A stretch of DNA of 64,000 nucleotides from Phoronis australis (Eukaryota > Phoronida > Phoronidae). Under the pieces are notes generated by a model, which saw only the letters and a list, made by a program, of their open reading frames with translations, had not been told where the DNA came from and did not search any database. Each line of letters starts with the position of its first letter. Within the stretch, counting starts at the first letter, position 1. Shown here one piece after another: positions 34,501 through 47,850 of this stretch. The stretch spans positions 195,757-259,756 of the forward strand of contig NMRA01000025.1 of assembly GCA_002633005.1 (NCBI GenBank). The letters run 5' to 3'. The position numbers and the translations under genes were made by a program.

Positions 34501-36599
34501 ACCCCTTCGAGGTGAGCACATCTGAAATTTTTCCCTGCATAACTGCTAGCAAAGTTCACCACTGGTTCCAATGCTGTATACAAGAGGCCCTATCTTCTCC
34601 ACTAGTGACACCAAGGCAAACAACAGTTGGGAGGTGGAGACAACCATTAGCAGATGATAAATTGATCAGTCTTAACAAAAGCTGTCAGCCTCTCTCTGAT
34701 TAATGGCTCAAGTGAAAGCTTAGAGAGTACACAAACCTAACACAGACCCAATAACTCATGATGGCATTGTGAATATTGTGAATGACTGTTGCAAAAATCA
34801 TGACAACAAAGATGCTTGTGTCAATGAACCGCAAAGAAATAACCCTATCATCTACATACACATAAGGACTTCAGGAAGAGAAAGAAAATTAGCTGTAATT
34901 GACATGTTGTGGTTTTCCAAGCCTGGCAATAGTTTGACACTGGCTGACATATCCACAAAGCCTCAAAAACAAATTTATAAACAGTACAAATTTGCACAAC
35001 ATAACCAGGCTTCTTATGTTTAGTCCCGTCCACTGAAAAATTTTCATTCCCACTTCCAAGAAGCACAGCGACACAAACTAACAATTTCCCATAGCCAATT
35101 TAACAAATATCAAAAAATCATATAGCAGAGCCACAGTCCAACCAAAACTTGTATTGATAACAGTAATGAGAGCTGATCACCACACAAATTAGGCAGATAT
35201 AAAAACAGTGTCACTCACAGACTGAGCAGGGTATTGTTGTCAGCCATTAACTGGGGATGATGTTCTATGAGGGGATCAGGTTGTAGCTCAGGGCAATAAC
35301 ACACACCATACCTGAGTCACCTGGCACTGGGAGGGTCAACTGACAAAGAGCGCGAGCCATATTGAAAGACTAAGACACAAGAAGCAAGATTCTGAAGTTT
35401 CATACTGATATAACGAACACTAGTTATGGGACATATTTGCAGAAATACAACTTAAAAACTAATATGTGTCTAAACATTTATGAAACATACACAGGTAAGA
35501 TCTCCAGAGGGTGTCTACTCCAATATCAAAGGCTCTAAGAGTGGTGTATTGGAAACACACCAGTGTTGGTCATTACATTCTGAGAGAATGACTACACAAC
35601 CACTATCTGGTATTCACTGCTTTCACACTGACATTTAGAGCAAATGGACCAGGACTGGCTACTCAATAGAAAGCCACCAAACAACTCTTGACATTATCTG
35701 ATCTGACTTGTTGGCAGATGCTCTCCAGAATGACACCCCAGTTAATTAGGTAACCAGTTCATTCAAGTTTACAGACACCAAATGACAACTGGGTTGGTAT
35801 CCATGGAAAGCAGAACAGGACACACAGCAGTCAAGATTTTGACTCGTACAGAATGATTAAACTACAAACCAAAAAAGCTTTATGCTAAAAGTTCACGAAA
35901 TTAAGACAAAAGTAATTGCCAAAATTGCTCATACTGTGTCCTAACATTGGTCTGATGTTTATTATACCCAGATTTATCCAGTTCGCTTTCTTGAAATCAA
36001 CAAAGCAGCTAGAACCAGCCTCAAACGTGCACAAAAAATTACAGGCAAACAATACTAATGCTTCGCATTTACCATAAGTGCAGTCAGTGAGGTTGGAATT
36101 TCACTATGACAAGCAGGTTGCTGCCCTCAAATGGTAAAACCAGAACACTGGTATTATTGTCTCACTCCAAAGAGCCATCTACTTCAGGCACTCTTGACAG
36201 CAAGACTTCAACCACAAGATTAAACAGGGGATCACGGTAGACTGGAGCCTTTGAAAGCAAGCTGTGATCAGCACCAAGTATTCCAGGAAATATAAGGAAG
36301 GGACTGTATCCCCTAATACAAGGCCTGAGGACATCATTCACAAAGCACCAAGATTATGACTCCAACAGTGCTTAGGATGTAGGAAGACAAAAGCGCACTT
36401 CACCTATCAATAGAATATGAAACATGTAAACTCTAGAAAACTATAAGAAGCTTTGTCATCCTAAAATAATTTCTGCCTAAGGCATTTTATTACCTCTCAC
36501 AGGTAGACAGCCAAGTAGTCCACTTGAGAGAAAATTAGTCAATTACTGGAGAATCTCATTGTGTTGGGCACATCAAGACCAACCCTTGACAATTAGGCA

Positions 36600-36622
36600 G
36601 GGGGGGGAGGGGAGGGTGGGAA
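36600..36622 (+). other. G-quadruplex-prone G tract
   Basis: A run of four or more G blocks (eight Gs, A, four Gs, A, three Gs, T, three Gs) meets the simple G4 pattern. Confidence 0.5.
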
Positions 36623-39600
36623 TTGCCTTACATGTTGTGCAGTGCACAGAAAGGGGGCATCACTACAGGTAATATAAAGCCAGCAGGAGGTGGGGGGCAT
36701 AGGTATGAAAAATCATGTAACAGCTTACTTCATGCCAAAAATAAAAAAGTCTACGCCATCTGAAAATAGCATTTACGCAATGTTTGATAAGCAATGTTAT
36801 TTATAGTATAGAAACTTAAAACTTAAGCAGCTGAACACGACTTTGTGCTAAAATGCACTAATCTCCCAGTTTAGTCTTCCATTCCTATATCTTAATTTGG
36901 ATTTAAGTCATGGCTGAACAGGAAATGGCAACTTTTCACAACCAGGAAAGTGGACAAAACTCAGTCTCATAACCATTTCATTAGCAGCTATGCGAAATGC
37001 CAAAAGAATGATAAAAAACAACTTTAAGACACAACGACCAGCTAGACACCACAGTTAGCAAATGCAAGTGTAAACCCAAGTCAATCCAATCTGCCCACCT
37101 TACAGGTAATCAGTTTTTTGCACGATTTGATTTCACAAGAGAACTTTCAAAGATTTCTCCCTCCAAAAAAGTTCATTGTAATTCGCAATAGTATTTCAAA
37201 AACAAATTGGAAAGTAAAAGAAAAAAATTAAGGAATCTTGGTTTCTTAACACTAATATGAAATTAATTACCGTAAATATATTTTCCTTAAAGTCAGGGAG
37301 TGCCAACTGAACAGATCATATAGACTACAAAGTTGAAAGGCATGTTAGTAACCAAACATCGCCAACTGCCAGTGTGGGAATTTAACGAAATGCAGCCATT
37401 GGGATGCCAAAGTGTCCCAATTAACAGTAATTAAGTTATTGTGAATCCTGTTCTAATGTAAGCATACTTTACCCCACCACTGGTGAAACACTCTTTTGAC
37501 GCCACAATAATCCAAGTCACCCCTTTCACCTCATATTTACAACAGCATGAGATATCTCATATTCAAATAGAGTGGTGACTAAGCAATGTTCAGACCTTAT
37601 TAACACAGCGAGGTGTGAATTACTCTAGAATTAATAACTCAGGCTTTGCCTTGATACTTTCCACAGTGCAACAGTGATTGTGTGCGAATTAAGGTGAGGC
37701 TGGAAATTCCCACCAAGTAAGTAGCCTCTTGAGAAATAAGTGAGGGACTTCACATTATTTTTATAAACTACTTAGCATGTGAGAAATGTAGTGAGTGCTA
37801 AGGGTAATCTTACTACACAGAGTTCTTGCTAACCATAGTGAACATTCATCTGTGGTCACTATTAACTCTAGTTACTTCATCAATAGGCCTTTAAATATTA
37901 ATATGATCATTTAATTTGTATTAGCTGCAACATAACCACTAAATCACATCAGTTCACACTTCAACGCTGCCATGGCCGCTGACAATGCCCATATTAGTGA
38001 CAAATTACTAGTTAATTATTGTCTGCATAAAACAGACATGTCCCTCATAGATTAGTGTCGTGTCAACCCTGCAAGTGATAAATAGTGTAGCATGAATAAT
38101 ATGCATTTGAACCACAAGTTACTTCATTGTGGTTCTTTAAATAAACTTGGAAAAAAAACAGCTCGACACTCATTAGTTAATTACCAGAACATAATTAGTT
38201 ACAGAGATGAATGACTCAGAAGTCTCCAGCTTCCAGTAAACAGAAACGAGACAGTGAAGAAAGTGTTTACGACATTTAGAAAATCTTTCAGGTGCTCAAC
38301 AGAAAATGACCAAGCTTCAACATGAAAGACTGCACAACGGTGCCGACAATAGTGAACTGTTTTTCTCCAAAACACTTTATTAGACCCACATACAAAAAAG
38401 AAACAGAGCCGACAAATTTCTAGTTGTTATACATGTCCAATACTAAAGCGACTATAAACACATGTTCTACCAAAGAAGCCACTTGGTCTCAACTTGGTTC
38501 CTTCCTCAAAAAAGATGAGAAGTGGTTTCTAGGTTTGCAAAGAAGTTTGTTATTCCTCGAAACCGTGCTCTGCTCGCTACAACAAGCTAACTCACAGGGC
38601 ATGATCTCAACCGATAACCAAGCATCTTTATTTCATAGACCTAAACTCACTTCCAATCAGACTACGAACAATAGGGGGAGTCAAGTGATAAGGTCCTCTT
38701 TTCCAAATTGGTCAAAAATAAAGAAATTTTCCAAAAGATGATGGGGCACAAGTTTTGAAATGATTCGGTCAGAGACCAGAACCATTTACAGTTTTTCTTT
38801 TGTTTAATTGTTGGTTGTATTTCTATGCGCATGGACAAAAACTGGGCCAAGTCAAGATCAGAACAGCTGAAACCAGACACAGTGGCAAAACCAGAAAACA
38901 ACTGGTGCTTCTGATATGTTGTACGTAATTGGATCTTGGCGATATTTCAACTGTTGGTTGTTTCATCAGGTTTAAATGATGTGAAAAATCAAAAATAAAA
39001 CGCTAAATTTTATCTTTCGACATCATTCTTATGACTTCAAAATGCACACGCTAGCAGCGAGCCCACCTTCTCCAACTATAACATACGATTTATATACTTG
39101 TGGAAAGAGTAGTAACTATAAACAGACCTAAAGGTATGTTTGTGCCTAAAAATAATAACCTTTTTGAAGATTTGCAGTCAGTGTGAAAGCTTTATTCTTT
39201 TCAAAAGTGTAAGAACTTGTTACCTTAAAAGAATCAAAAGACAAAAACGGGATCCTAGTTTACTGGCGAAGACCAGGTTGCAAAATGTGGCCTCAGATTG
39301 CCAGTGACACCTTCAGCTGGAATCTCACTCGCCAAATGCAATCTTAAGGACCAATTTTTTGATCACCTACTATGTTTTCCAACCAATACACAATTTGAAC
39401 TACTCCCTCAAATTTGGGCATCGAAACAATTACTTTTTTACATTTTTGTAGAAAAGGTCAGTGTGCGATCAAATGCAAACATAAACATTTGGACCAATCC
39501 GAATCGAGAAAAAATCAGATTCTTTATTATTGGCTAGTGATAGTCCAGATATTACAGAGTCATCAAAAACTATATATGGTAATGAGTGAACAAGTTAATG

Positions 39601-39918
39601 ACTTTACAAGAAACAAAATAATTATGGTTGCAGGCATGAAATTCCATCGACCATTTTACTGTTCGCAAGGATATTACTGAACCTTTTTAGGGACTTTGAA
39701 TGGTTGGAAGCGTCAGAAAATGATTAAAACACATTTACTACAATACTTGAACTTTATTACCATCTTCTGAAGAATTCAATAATGGGGGAATTTTTGTCCA
39801 AAAGTCCCAATTTCGGCTCTTCAAGATCCATTTTAAGTTGACTATCAAGCGCTGCCTTGGCAAAAAAACACATGTAAACAATTTGTGGAACTAAACAAAA
39901 ACTTTGTGATCTCAGATT

Positions 39919-40002
39919 ATACCCAGCTCACTAGTTATGACTTCCTATACCCAGCTCACTAGTTATGACTTCCTATACCCAGCTCACTAGTTATGACTTC
40001 CA
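39919..40002 (+). repeat. 28-bp tandem repeat, three copies
   Basis: ACCCAGCTCACTAGTTATGA starts at 39921, 39949 and 39977 with identical sequence between, so the array is young. Confidence 0.95.
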
Positions 40003-40011
40003 TGTCATCAG

Positions 40012-40151
40012 CAGTGGCAGATTTAAGGGAGGGGGGGTCATGGAAAATTCTTCCAGATTCCATTTGGCAGTTCGGGGGTGCGAATGTACGTCTGGCAAAA
40101 TCGTGGCAAATACTCTGCCCCCCCCAATTCAAAATCCTGGATCCGCCCCTG
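40012..40151. mobile_element. Short hAT-like MITE
   Basis: Starts CAGTGGCAGATTTAAGG and ends CCTGGATCCGCCCCTG, the inverted CAGGGGCGGATCCAGG terminus also seen at 14183. 140 bp long with G-rich and C-rich inner blocks. No coding capacity. Confidence 0.65.
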
Positions 40152-43100
40152 GTCGAATGCTGTTACCTAAGGAATTTTTCCCTTCATTGTCAAATACGTA
40201 AATCTGGCACTCCAAACAAAACTTTTCTCAACAGCAAACTTAACACTCCATAAGAACATAGCTTAAGGTTATGAAGGAACCAAGAAAACTTGTCCAAATT
40301 TGACTAACTGTAGAATATCATAACACAGAAATGGCGGATTGGTATCATAGGAAACTTTATGGAACTATACTTTATGCACTATTCTCCAAAACAGTGCTGT
40401 TAGGAATTGTATTTAAAATATTCCACATTTACATGAGGGACTATAAAAGAAAGGAATGTTATGTAAAAGCTTAAAAATGTATAAAACAAAATAATTTTGA
40501 AACTTTAACAGCATTTTTAAGATTTTATCTTGAACATTTTTATCAAATTAAATTTCCTTATGTTACGGATATTGTTGTGCTGCTAACAATATACTTTTCT
40601 TTTTTGCTATATTTTACTACAAGACATGGCATATTGGTAAGCCAAAAATCAAATTCTACACGCTTTCAACTTTTTGAAACTTTACTTTTACAGCATTGAA
40701 ATCCATAGTTTAAATTTATTTGGCTAAAGACTCAGACTTGTCGAGGAAGTCCTACACAACCTAGTTGTCTAAGGAAAATACTTTTCTTACATCATTAATT
40801 GAAAAGGTTAGCTTCAATGTATACTCTTTTGTCTTACCACAAAGCACCCAATTACTCCCATAACACCTTATAAACCTATATAGGACAATTATACCGTACT
40901 TAACCCCAATTCAGTACCACGATTACCATGGCAAATGTCAGCCAAACAGAGACAAAAGCTCAGATTCATCTGCATAAGTAGCACTGCATTTTTATCAAAT
41001 TTGTTTTTTTGCCCTTATAAGTTCGAAAGAGGCAAAATTGTCCCATCTTCTCCAAATTACGTTTTTTACGTACAATGAGAGAGATCACCAGACTATGCTG
41101 TACATCCAGAACATTGTCTACAATACAAAGTAAGGTATATGCTTTACCTACAAAACAACAGCGGGTGAAATCTACTATTAAATTTAAAAGACTCATTTGG
41201 GAATTTGAAACATTCCAGCCAAAGTGAGACCCAGCATAAAGTCAGAGGAGAATTTAGTGAAAATCTGGCATACATCAGACCACAGCCAGGACTAGCTAAT
41301 ATTTCACTTTAAATCAGAATGCTGTCTCATAGGGTAAACAGAGTATCAAATCTCCAAATGAATGACTTATATACAAAAGAAAGTTTTCTTTTGAGAGATT
41401 GACCTCTCATCAACCAGTCTAATGCATGGCAAGGATAACTTCAGTCTAACCAGTGAGCAGAGGAGAACGAATTTCAACATCAGTGACATACTGCAATGTC
41501 AAAACTTCTGACAGTAGCACGTGTTTTGGCCTACAGCAAGAGACACAACAGGTAAAAGGTAGCGTTAATTTTGCTGAACACAAAATACTTACAACTTTCA
41601 GGCTTTTATTTTAGTAAATCAGCTTTCTGAATGACAATAAATTCCCGTTAAGATAATCACATTCTTCCATCAATGTCTTTTCAAAATTATAGGCCTACAG
41701 ATAACGAGTCCTCCTAAACAGTAAGGTGAGCTTGTAATAACCCGAAGGGCCAAATCCTTGGATTAAATACCACAACGAGCCAATAGAAACCGTTTCACGT
41801 CGACAGATTTTTTCTCAAATGCAAGTAAAATTAGAGAACGCGTACGCGAATTGAACACAAGCCAAGCTGATCCGATCCAACGTATAAATAAAAGACAATC
41901 GAACAAAAGCTCCATAAATTCTATTTTCAAACAGAGCACCACAATCGCTTTCCGCTTGACAGGGATGCCACAACAATAACTTCGCCATTCATTGATAAGT
42001 AGTTAAACTAACTTTTCTATTTAATTCCACAGTTCAGCCGTGAAATAAGCTACCAAATAAGCTGACCCACCAGCTAAATGTACGCACCAGGATAGAACGG
42101 TTCCTAAAATGAAACTTGAATTGAGCGCCCTGACCAAACGCCAGATTGACAGTGACATTCCCGGCACAGACAGAGGCAGTGCCCGATAGAAAGTGAACTA
42201 AACTTCATTTCTACTGACAATAATGACTTACACAATTTCAGATGATTTCAATTAGAGATAACATCTCCACATTGCATAATTTATCAACTACAGAAAATGC
42301 TTACCCGCAGGGTTCAGACACACATCCTCAACAATGCATTGTCTACGAGTTACTGACAAAACTCGGACCAAAATATACATTGAAAAATGGAACAGCTTAT
42401 ACTTAGGGGTGTCCAGGATAGTATAGAAAAAAGTGTTGGAACACGCACGCAAAATTTAAGGATTCGATGTTCCACTAAATTCACACATATCTTGCAATCA
42501 ACAGAAACAAATACCACGGAGCTCAAGATTAGAAGTAGGAGAGAAAGTAATTAAAAAAGCATGCAAAACATCGTACTATTACCGTGAAAAAAATGGAGTC
42601 GTCCAACTTGTTAACAGTCCGCCTTGCGCTTTTTGTCGGCTTTTTGGAGAAATACATGAAAGGATACAGGATCAGTCGCCGAAAACAATGAAAGTTTACA
42701 AAGGAATACTTTGCTTCAATTCATCACCAGAATGGAAATAGTGATTTTGTGGCCTTGGGGATGGGCTGCTTGCAAAGGCCTGCAAATAATTTAATAGGTG
42801 CTTACATTAAGTGTTGCAACTCAGTTGTATGCTCCTAACAACAACTAATTCATTCTGTGAAATAATGAAAAATATGAACACAACTTGGACAACTTCTCTG
42901 CGCCCATTAATCTTCCCATGTGGAAACTGTGAACCCATCTCCAATAATAACAAAATCGTGACTGCTTGTTTCTCCTTTAGCAAAATATTGTCCAGAGCCC
43001 TGGACCATGTATGTAAATCCCTGAGGGCAATATTTGTTTATCATGACAGATATACAGTGGGGCAGAGCTGGATCCTATCTAAACAAATTTGATTAGTGGG

Positions 43101-46100
43101 AAATTGCATAACCTATTTCAAATCAAAACTAAAAACAGACAGTTTCCCATTGACAGACAATCCCCGCAGAGTTATGCCTGGGTAATTTTAAAGCAAATTC
43201 AAATAAAGAGTTTGTTTATAAAAAGCACATAAAACATACACTTTCCTGTCTTGAAGGCGGTGGTACAAACACCAAAATGAAAAATAAATATTTGAAAAAC
43301 AGAAAAATCATTATTTGCAAACAAATTAACCGCAATAATGTGACTTGGGACTAAAGGTGGGGTTTTCAGGAAGATGCCATGGATGCAAAAATGTGGAAAT
43401 TATTCATCATCCTGGATCACTTGTCTGACTGCATTAGGCTGAAATGTATTATTAGATAACTTTCCAAATTAAGGAATGGCTTCTCTTGGAAGGGAATCAT
43501 TTAGGCGCAATGAACTAATGACACAGTCATAGAACATTTTATGGTGGAGTGCACACTAATTTATCTCCAGACTTCAAACAAAATACAGGGTAAAATCTGT
43601 ATGCAAACAAGACTTAAAATCCTACCTGTTCCACAGGGCATCGCACTGTCACAAGGAATCTAATAATTACCACATAACTTAACAAGACTTGCAATAAATA
43701 TAAAAAATTGTAAGATGAGCAGGCCAATTAATTAGTCAACCACACAGTCAATAAGTTGCTCAAAATACCTACCCATAAATGAAGCACATACAATGATGGA
43801 TCAAGGATATCACAATCCTCTCAGAGAAGCCAACCACAGTTTTGAAAGGAAAATTTTTGAAGTGCCCCTAAAATGGCATGCGAGGGTTTTCGGCCGTGTC
43901 CACCAAAATCTATCTATGATACGTATGCATATGGAAGATGACAAATAATGGTAAAATTTAACATTTCCGGGGATTTTCAAAAAAGCCTTGTTGCTTGGCT
44001 AATATCAGCAAATATTTTATATTCAAGACTTGAATCAGTATTGTATGCCATGACCAAATAAACAGTAATACCTGCGGCTGCAATTAGTTAATTTGTGTAT
44101 AGGAAACAAATAACATACAGATACAATTACAAGCATACAACACAATTACAGGACATGTCAGTCAAACACTAAGTATTCAGCAGGAAATGTTGAGAAATTA
44201 CAGATGAGAAATGATGTCAGGTCCATGAATTGGTATATTTCAGGCAAATGCAAACCATTGGGAATTTCTTTTGCTGAGTACAAACGTAGTGAGTAGTCCT
44301 TCAGCGCAAAGGAAGGCGCCCATGGAAAGCAGTAAAAACTGATGGGGCTACTCTCATAGTAAATATTTCAATTTGAATTCTGTTACCATTGCTTGCTTAC
44401 TAACATCATTGTATGTCACCTTTCGGCTACTTTCATTCTACATACAAACAAAATACATTATAAATACCATAATTTGTTGAGTCGTTGCAGAAATTTGATT
44501 ACATAAAAAATATAAATCAAGGTTATGGAAGACCTTATCAAGTCTGCATACTTAGTCAAATATACGCAGAATGGTAAATAATAACTCTGTAAAAGTAAAA
44601 AGTTTCTAAAAATATAATTTTATTTTTGACAGTATACTAATATGGTAACAAGACCATGTCTTTTCATTAAAATTTACCAAAAAAGGAATTTGTTTGTAGC
44701 AAAACAATCGTAACAATAACATGTTGCAGTCAAAGTTAAAAATGTCATTTTGTTTTCATCTGAAAAAAACTCTTGATTGTTTTTTCATAAAAATCATTAG
44801 TCACTTATTTTGATAGCCTCCCATGCAAAAGTGGAACATCTTAAAAACAATTCTGAACAGTGTGTGGCACAAAACATAGTACCCTTAAATTTCATAAGAA
44901 TCTGAACAGTCATTTCCGATATATGATGTGCCAAAGTTGGCCAAATTTGTACATTTTTTCTAGATTTCTACATAACTGTTTAACTTTATAGCTATGTTCT
45001 TGGCAAAATTTCACAGAAGAATCCCAGTTTTAAAGTGACTGTGTTTAGATGCAAAACATCCCTCAAGACAAGCTCCTAAATGATTGGTCATTATCAAAGA
45101 ACCTAGACTAGTCTGAAACTTTTGTCTCCGGTGAATAAAAACAAGTCTGAATGAATGCATGCCTCTCTGATCTAAAGAGTAAAACCTGCAGCCACAAGAA
45201 CAAACAGTAACATTCCCAGTAAAATCGCGTGAGAATTGTGCCTAACTATCTCACAAACATTAGACACAAGCCAATTATTTCCATTAGGAAAAGACTGTAT
45301 GTTTGCAGAAACCCCAGGCAGTCTATTTGCAGCAAAACATCAAAACAGTTCCTTAAGAACATCTAAAACACAACGTTTATGAAGTTTTTTGTTTCATGGA
45401 TATAAACAGCTTGGGTACTTTTAGTTAGATTTAAGATTTCCGATCATTTTAAGGGGTAAATGTGAAAATTAATAGCCACTTATGAATTAATGGAAACTAA
45501 AGAATCTCCACTGAGATATTATCTCAAAATGAATCACAGCTTTAAGCAGATTTGTCACTTGAGAAAGGCTTCGTTGATGGCAAAATCATTAAATTGATTT
45601 AGTCTTTAAAAGGCTTAAAACAGAGGGAATGTAGAATAAATAACGAAACCTCTTTAAACAGTAATAACAAACAATCAAAATGGAATTCTCCCCAAAATTC
45701 ATTTAGAAAAATGTTAAAACTGCAAAGTTGTCCTGTTTAGCTGGTTAAAAACGAAAATCAAATTAGGCTGGAATCCTAACATGGTAAGAAATATTATGAA
45801 GCTGATTTAAGGAAAATAAAAAGCTTAATTCAGATTTTCGTTTTTAGCCAAATAAAAAGGGCGAAATGCAGCTTTAAGGTTATGTTGGATATTATTAACA
45901 AGTCTGCATATTTAGCTAAGTATCTACAAATCTCCGTAAATAAACTTGCAGGGAAATTCCCGCTTCCCTTACCATCTGGTACAACATCTAGCCAGAACAG
46001 TATCTACTGGTGACTCATGACCCTGTGCACACATAATAAACCAGGTAAACTTTCACATCCCAATCGACACCAAGTTGCCTAAATCCAGCTTTGAATTAGG

Positions 46101-47341
46101 GGTCTTTATTTTATCTTTAAATTCACTCATGCACTCTGGCATAGGGCGAAGAACATGCCTATCAGTTTTGCTACACTAGATGTCTCCTTCTCCAACACCA
46201 CCAAAGCTTTCACTATGGGCGAACTTGTAGAAGATATTACACCAACAGATTATCAATATTCTGAGGATATCGAGCAAATTTTCAAGTCTGGTCAGCATGC
46301 CACCTGTGGCCACATCGCTGACCTAATAAATATTAGTCTGGCACACTGACTAGACTTGGAAATGTTTGCAATATACATTTCCACGTTGATTTAAGATTAA
46401 CATATTTATTCTGAGGATGCTTTATATATCCAAATGGTATGGCAATGCTCCGTACTCGACCATGTAGTACGGTAGGTAGGTAGGTTTGTAAGTTCCGATA
46501 AGATGATGTTGCAGAAGCACTTCTTGTTCAAGTGACAGAATCTCCCCAGAATCTATCAGCACCTAGGACTGTTTGGGGAAGTGTCAGCTCATAGAAGATA
46601 ATTTTGGGTGGACCACCTGCAAGAAATTTGTATGATTTTAAAAGCGTTTTTACAACTGATATTAAAAAGAGACAACACCAAAATGCCAACTTTTGCAATA
46701 ACTGCAAGTTTGGAGTGATGAGAGGGCAGTTTGCCAGCAGGAAAGCCATCCTCATGGTAGCGGGGAAAAGCCCACTGACTTGCCACATTAAGAGCGAGGT
46801 ATGTTGATAGATCTTTTCCAGACCAAAATTTGATCTATTCTCTATTAACTTCTTTGTAATGTTCTGGATATCTCATCTCTTATTCTCTCGGATTCGTAAT
46901 TGAAAACTCCCAGAATCTACAGCAACCAAGATGTTCAATTGATATAAGAATAGTATTGCCTATGCTGTCACACTTGGGTCTTGGGTAAAAAACGTCGCCA
47001 TAATATCAGTTGTGCATCTAGGTACAGGATCTGGATGACAACAATTCGAGTAGGCAAAGTCCTGGGGAAGATGACAGCTATTAATCTTTACTATACAGGT
47101 TTATGTTTTCACTGGATGGGGGTTTGCGCCACTGCATTTTAACGTGAAGCTGGAGGAGCCTCTAAAAAGCTTGAATAGATCCCAAGTTTCACAGTGCATT
47201 CAGGCTACTTGGTGTCGCTTCTGATGCAACTCCTCCTGCAAAAAAGAACTGAAGGAGTTCACCTGCTTTATTCATGATCAGCCTAAGTAATTAGCATGCC
47301 AAGATGTTGCACAATATGGCAGGGGAAGATCTGACTGAGTC

Positions 47342-47850
47342 TAAAGGCCCTTTCATACTAATGTAGACTCGTTGATGTTTTGGAGAGTTGTGCTCAGTAT
47401 ATGAACAGTTCACTTTGGTCCTGGATCGAGGTTAACAGTGCCAATAACTCCACAGTAAACAGGTGGATTTAACAGTGAAGCATCGACACTGCGATGCAGT
47501 ATGAACCGTAAACTCTGGTCACATCGAAGTTATCGTCAGGGGCCACTCAGGTATCATAAACAATTAAAGGGAAGTAACGTCGCTAATAGTTGCTTACATT
47601 TTGCACAAATAATCACCAATCAAATTAAAAATAATTTTATGTCAATTAGCGCAAGGAAGTGTTCTCAAATTCTCACTTAAAAAATTTGGCAAGTACCGAA
47701 TGAATCAGCGCTACCTTGTGATTACTCCGACGACAACAGTGTCACCTATTGTTTACTTCGATGCCTTTAACTACCTGGTATGAACGATTCAACGAACTTC
47801 GCAGTTTACGTCGACACTCTGCTCATACCGGAGTTAAAGGGCCCTCATGC
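47342..47850. mobile_element. Possible MITE with GGCCCTTT termini
   Basis: AAAGGCCCTTTCATACTAA at the left and TTAAAGGGCCCTCATG at the right are roughly inverted. The interior is richer in CpG than its surroundings and contains repeated GTATGAAC-type words. Weak evidence. Confidence 0.3.

Noticed and set aside
42594-42692. Plus-strand 32-codon frame starting with a hydrophobic leader
   Set aside because: Short, no splice partner or homologue recognised, and on the opposite strand to FGFRL1.
46155-46807. Open frames at 46155-46349 and 46528-46807 as exons
   Set aside because: No recognised domain and overlapping frames on both strands of similar length; could be an old repeat fragment but I cannot support it.
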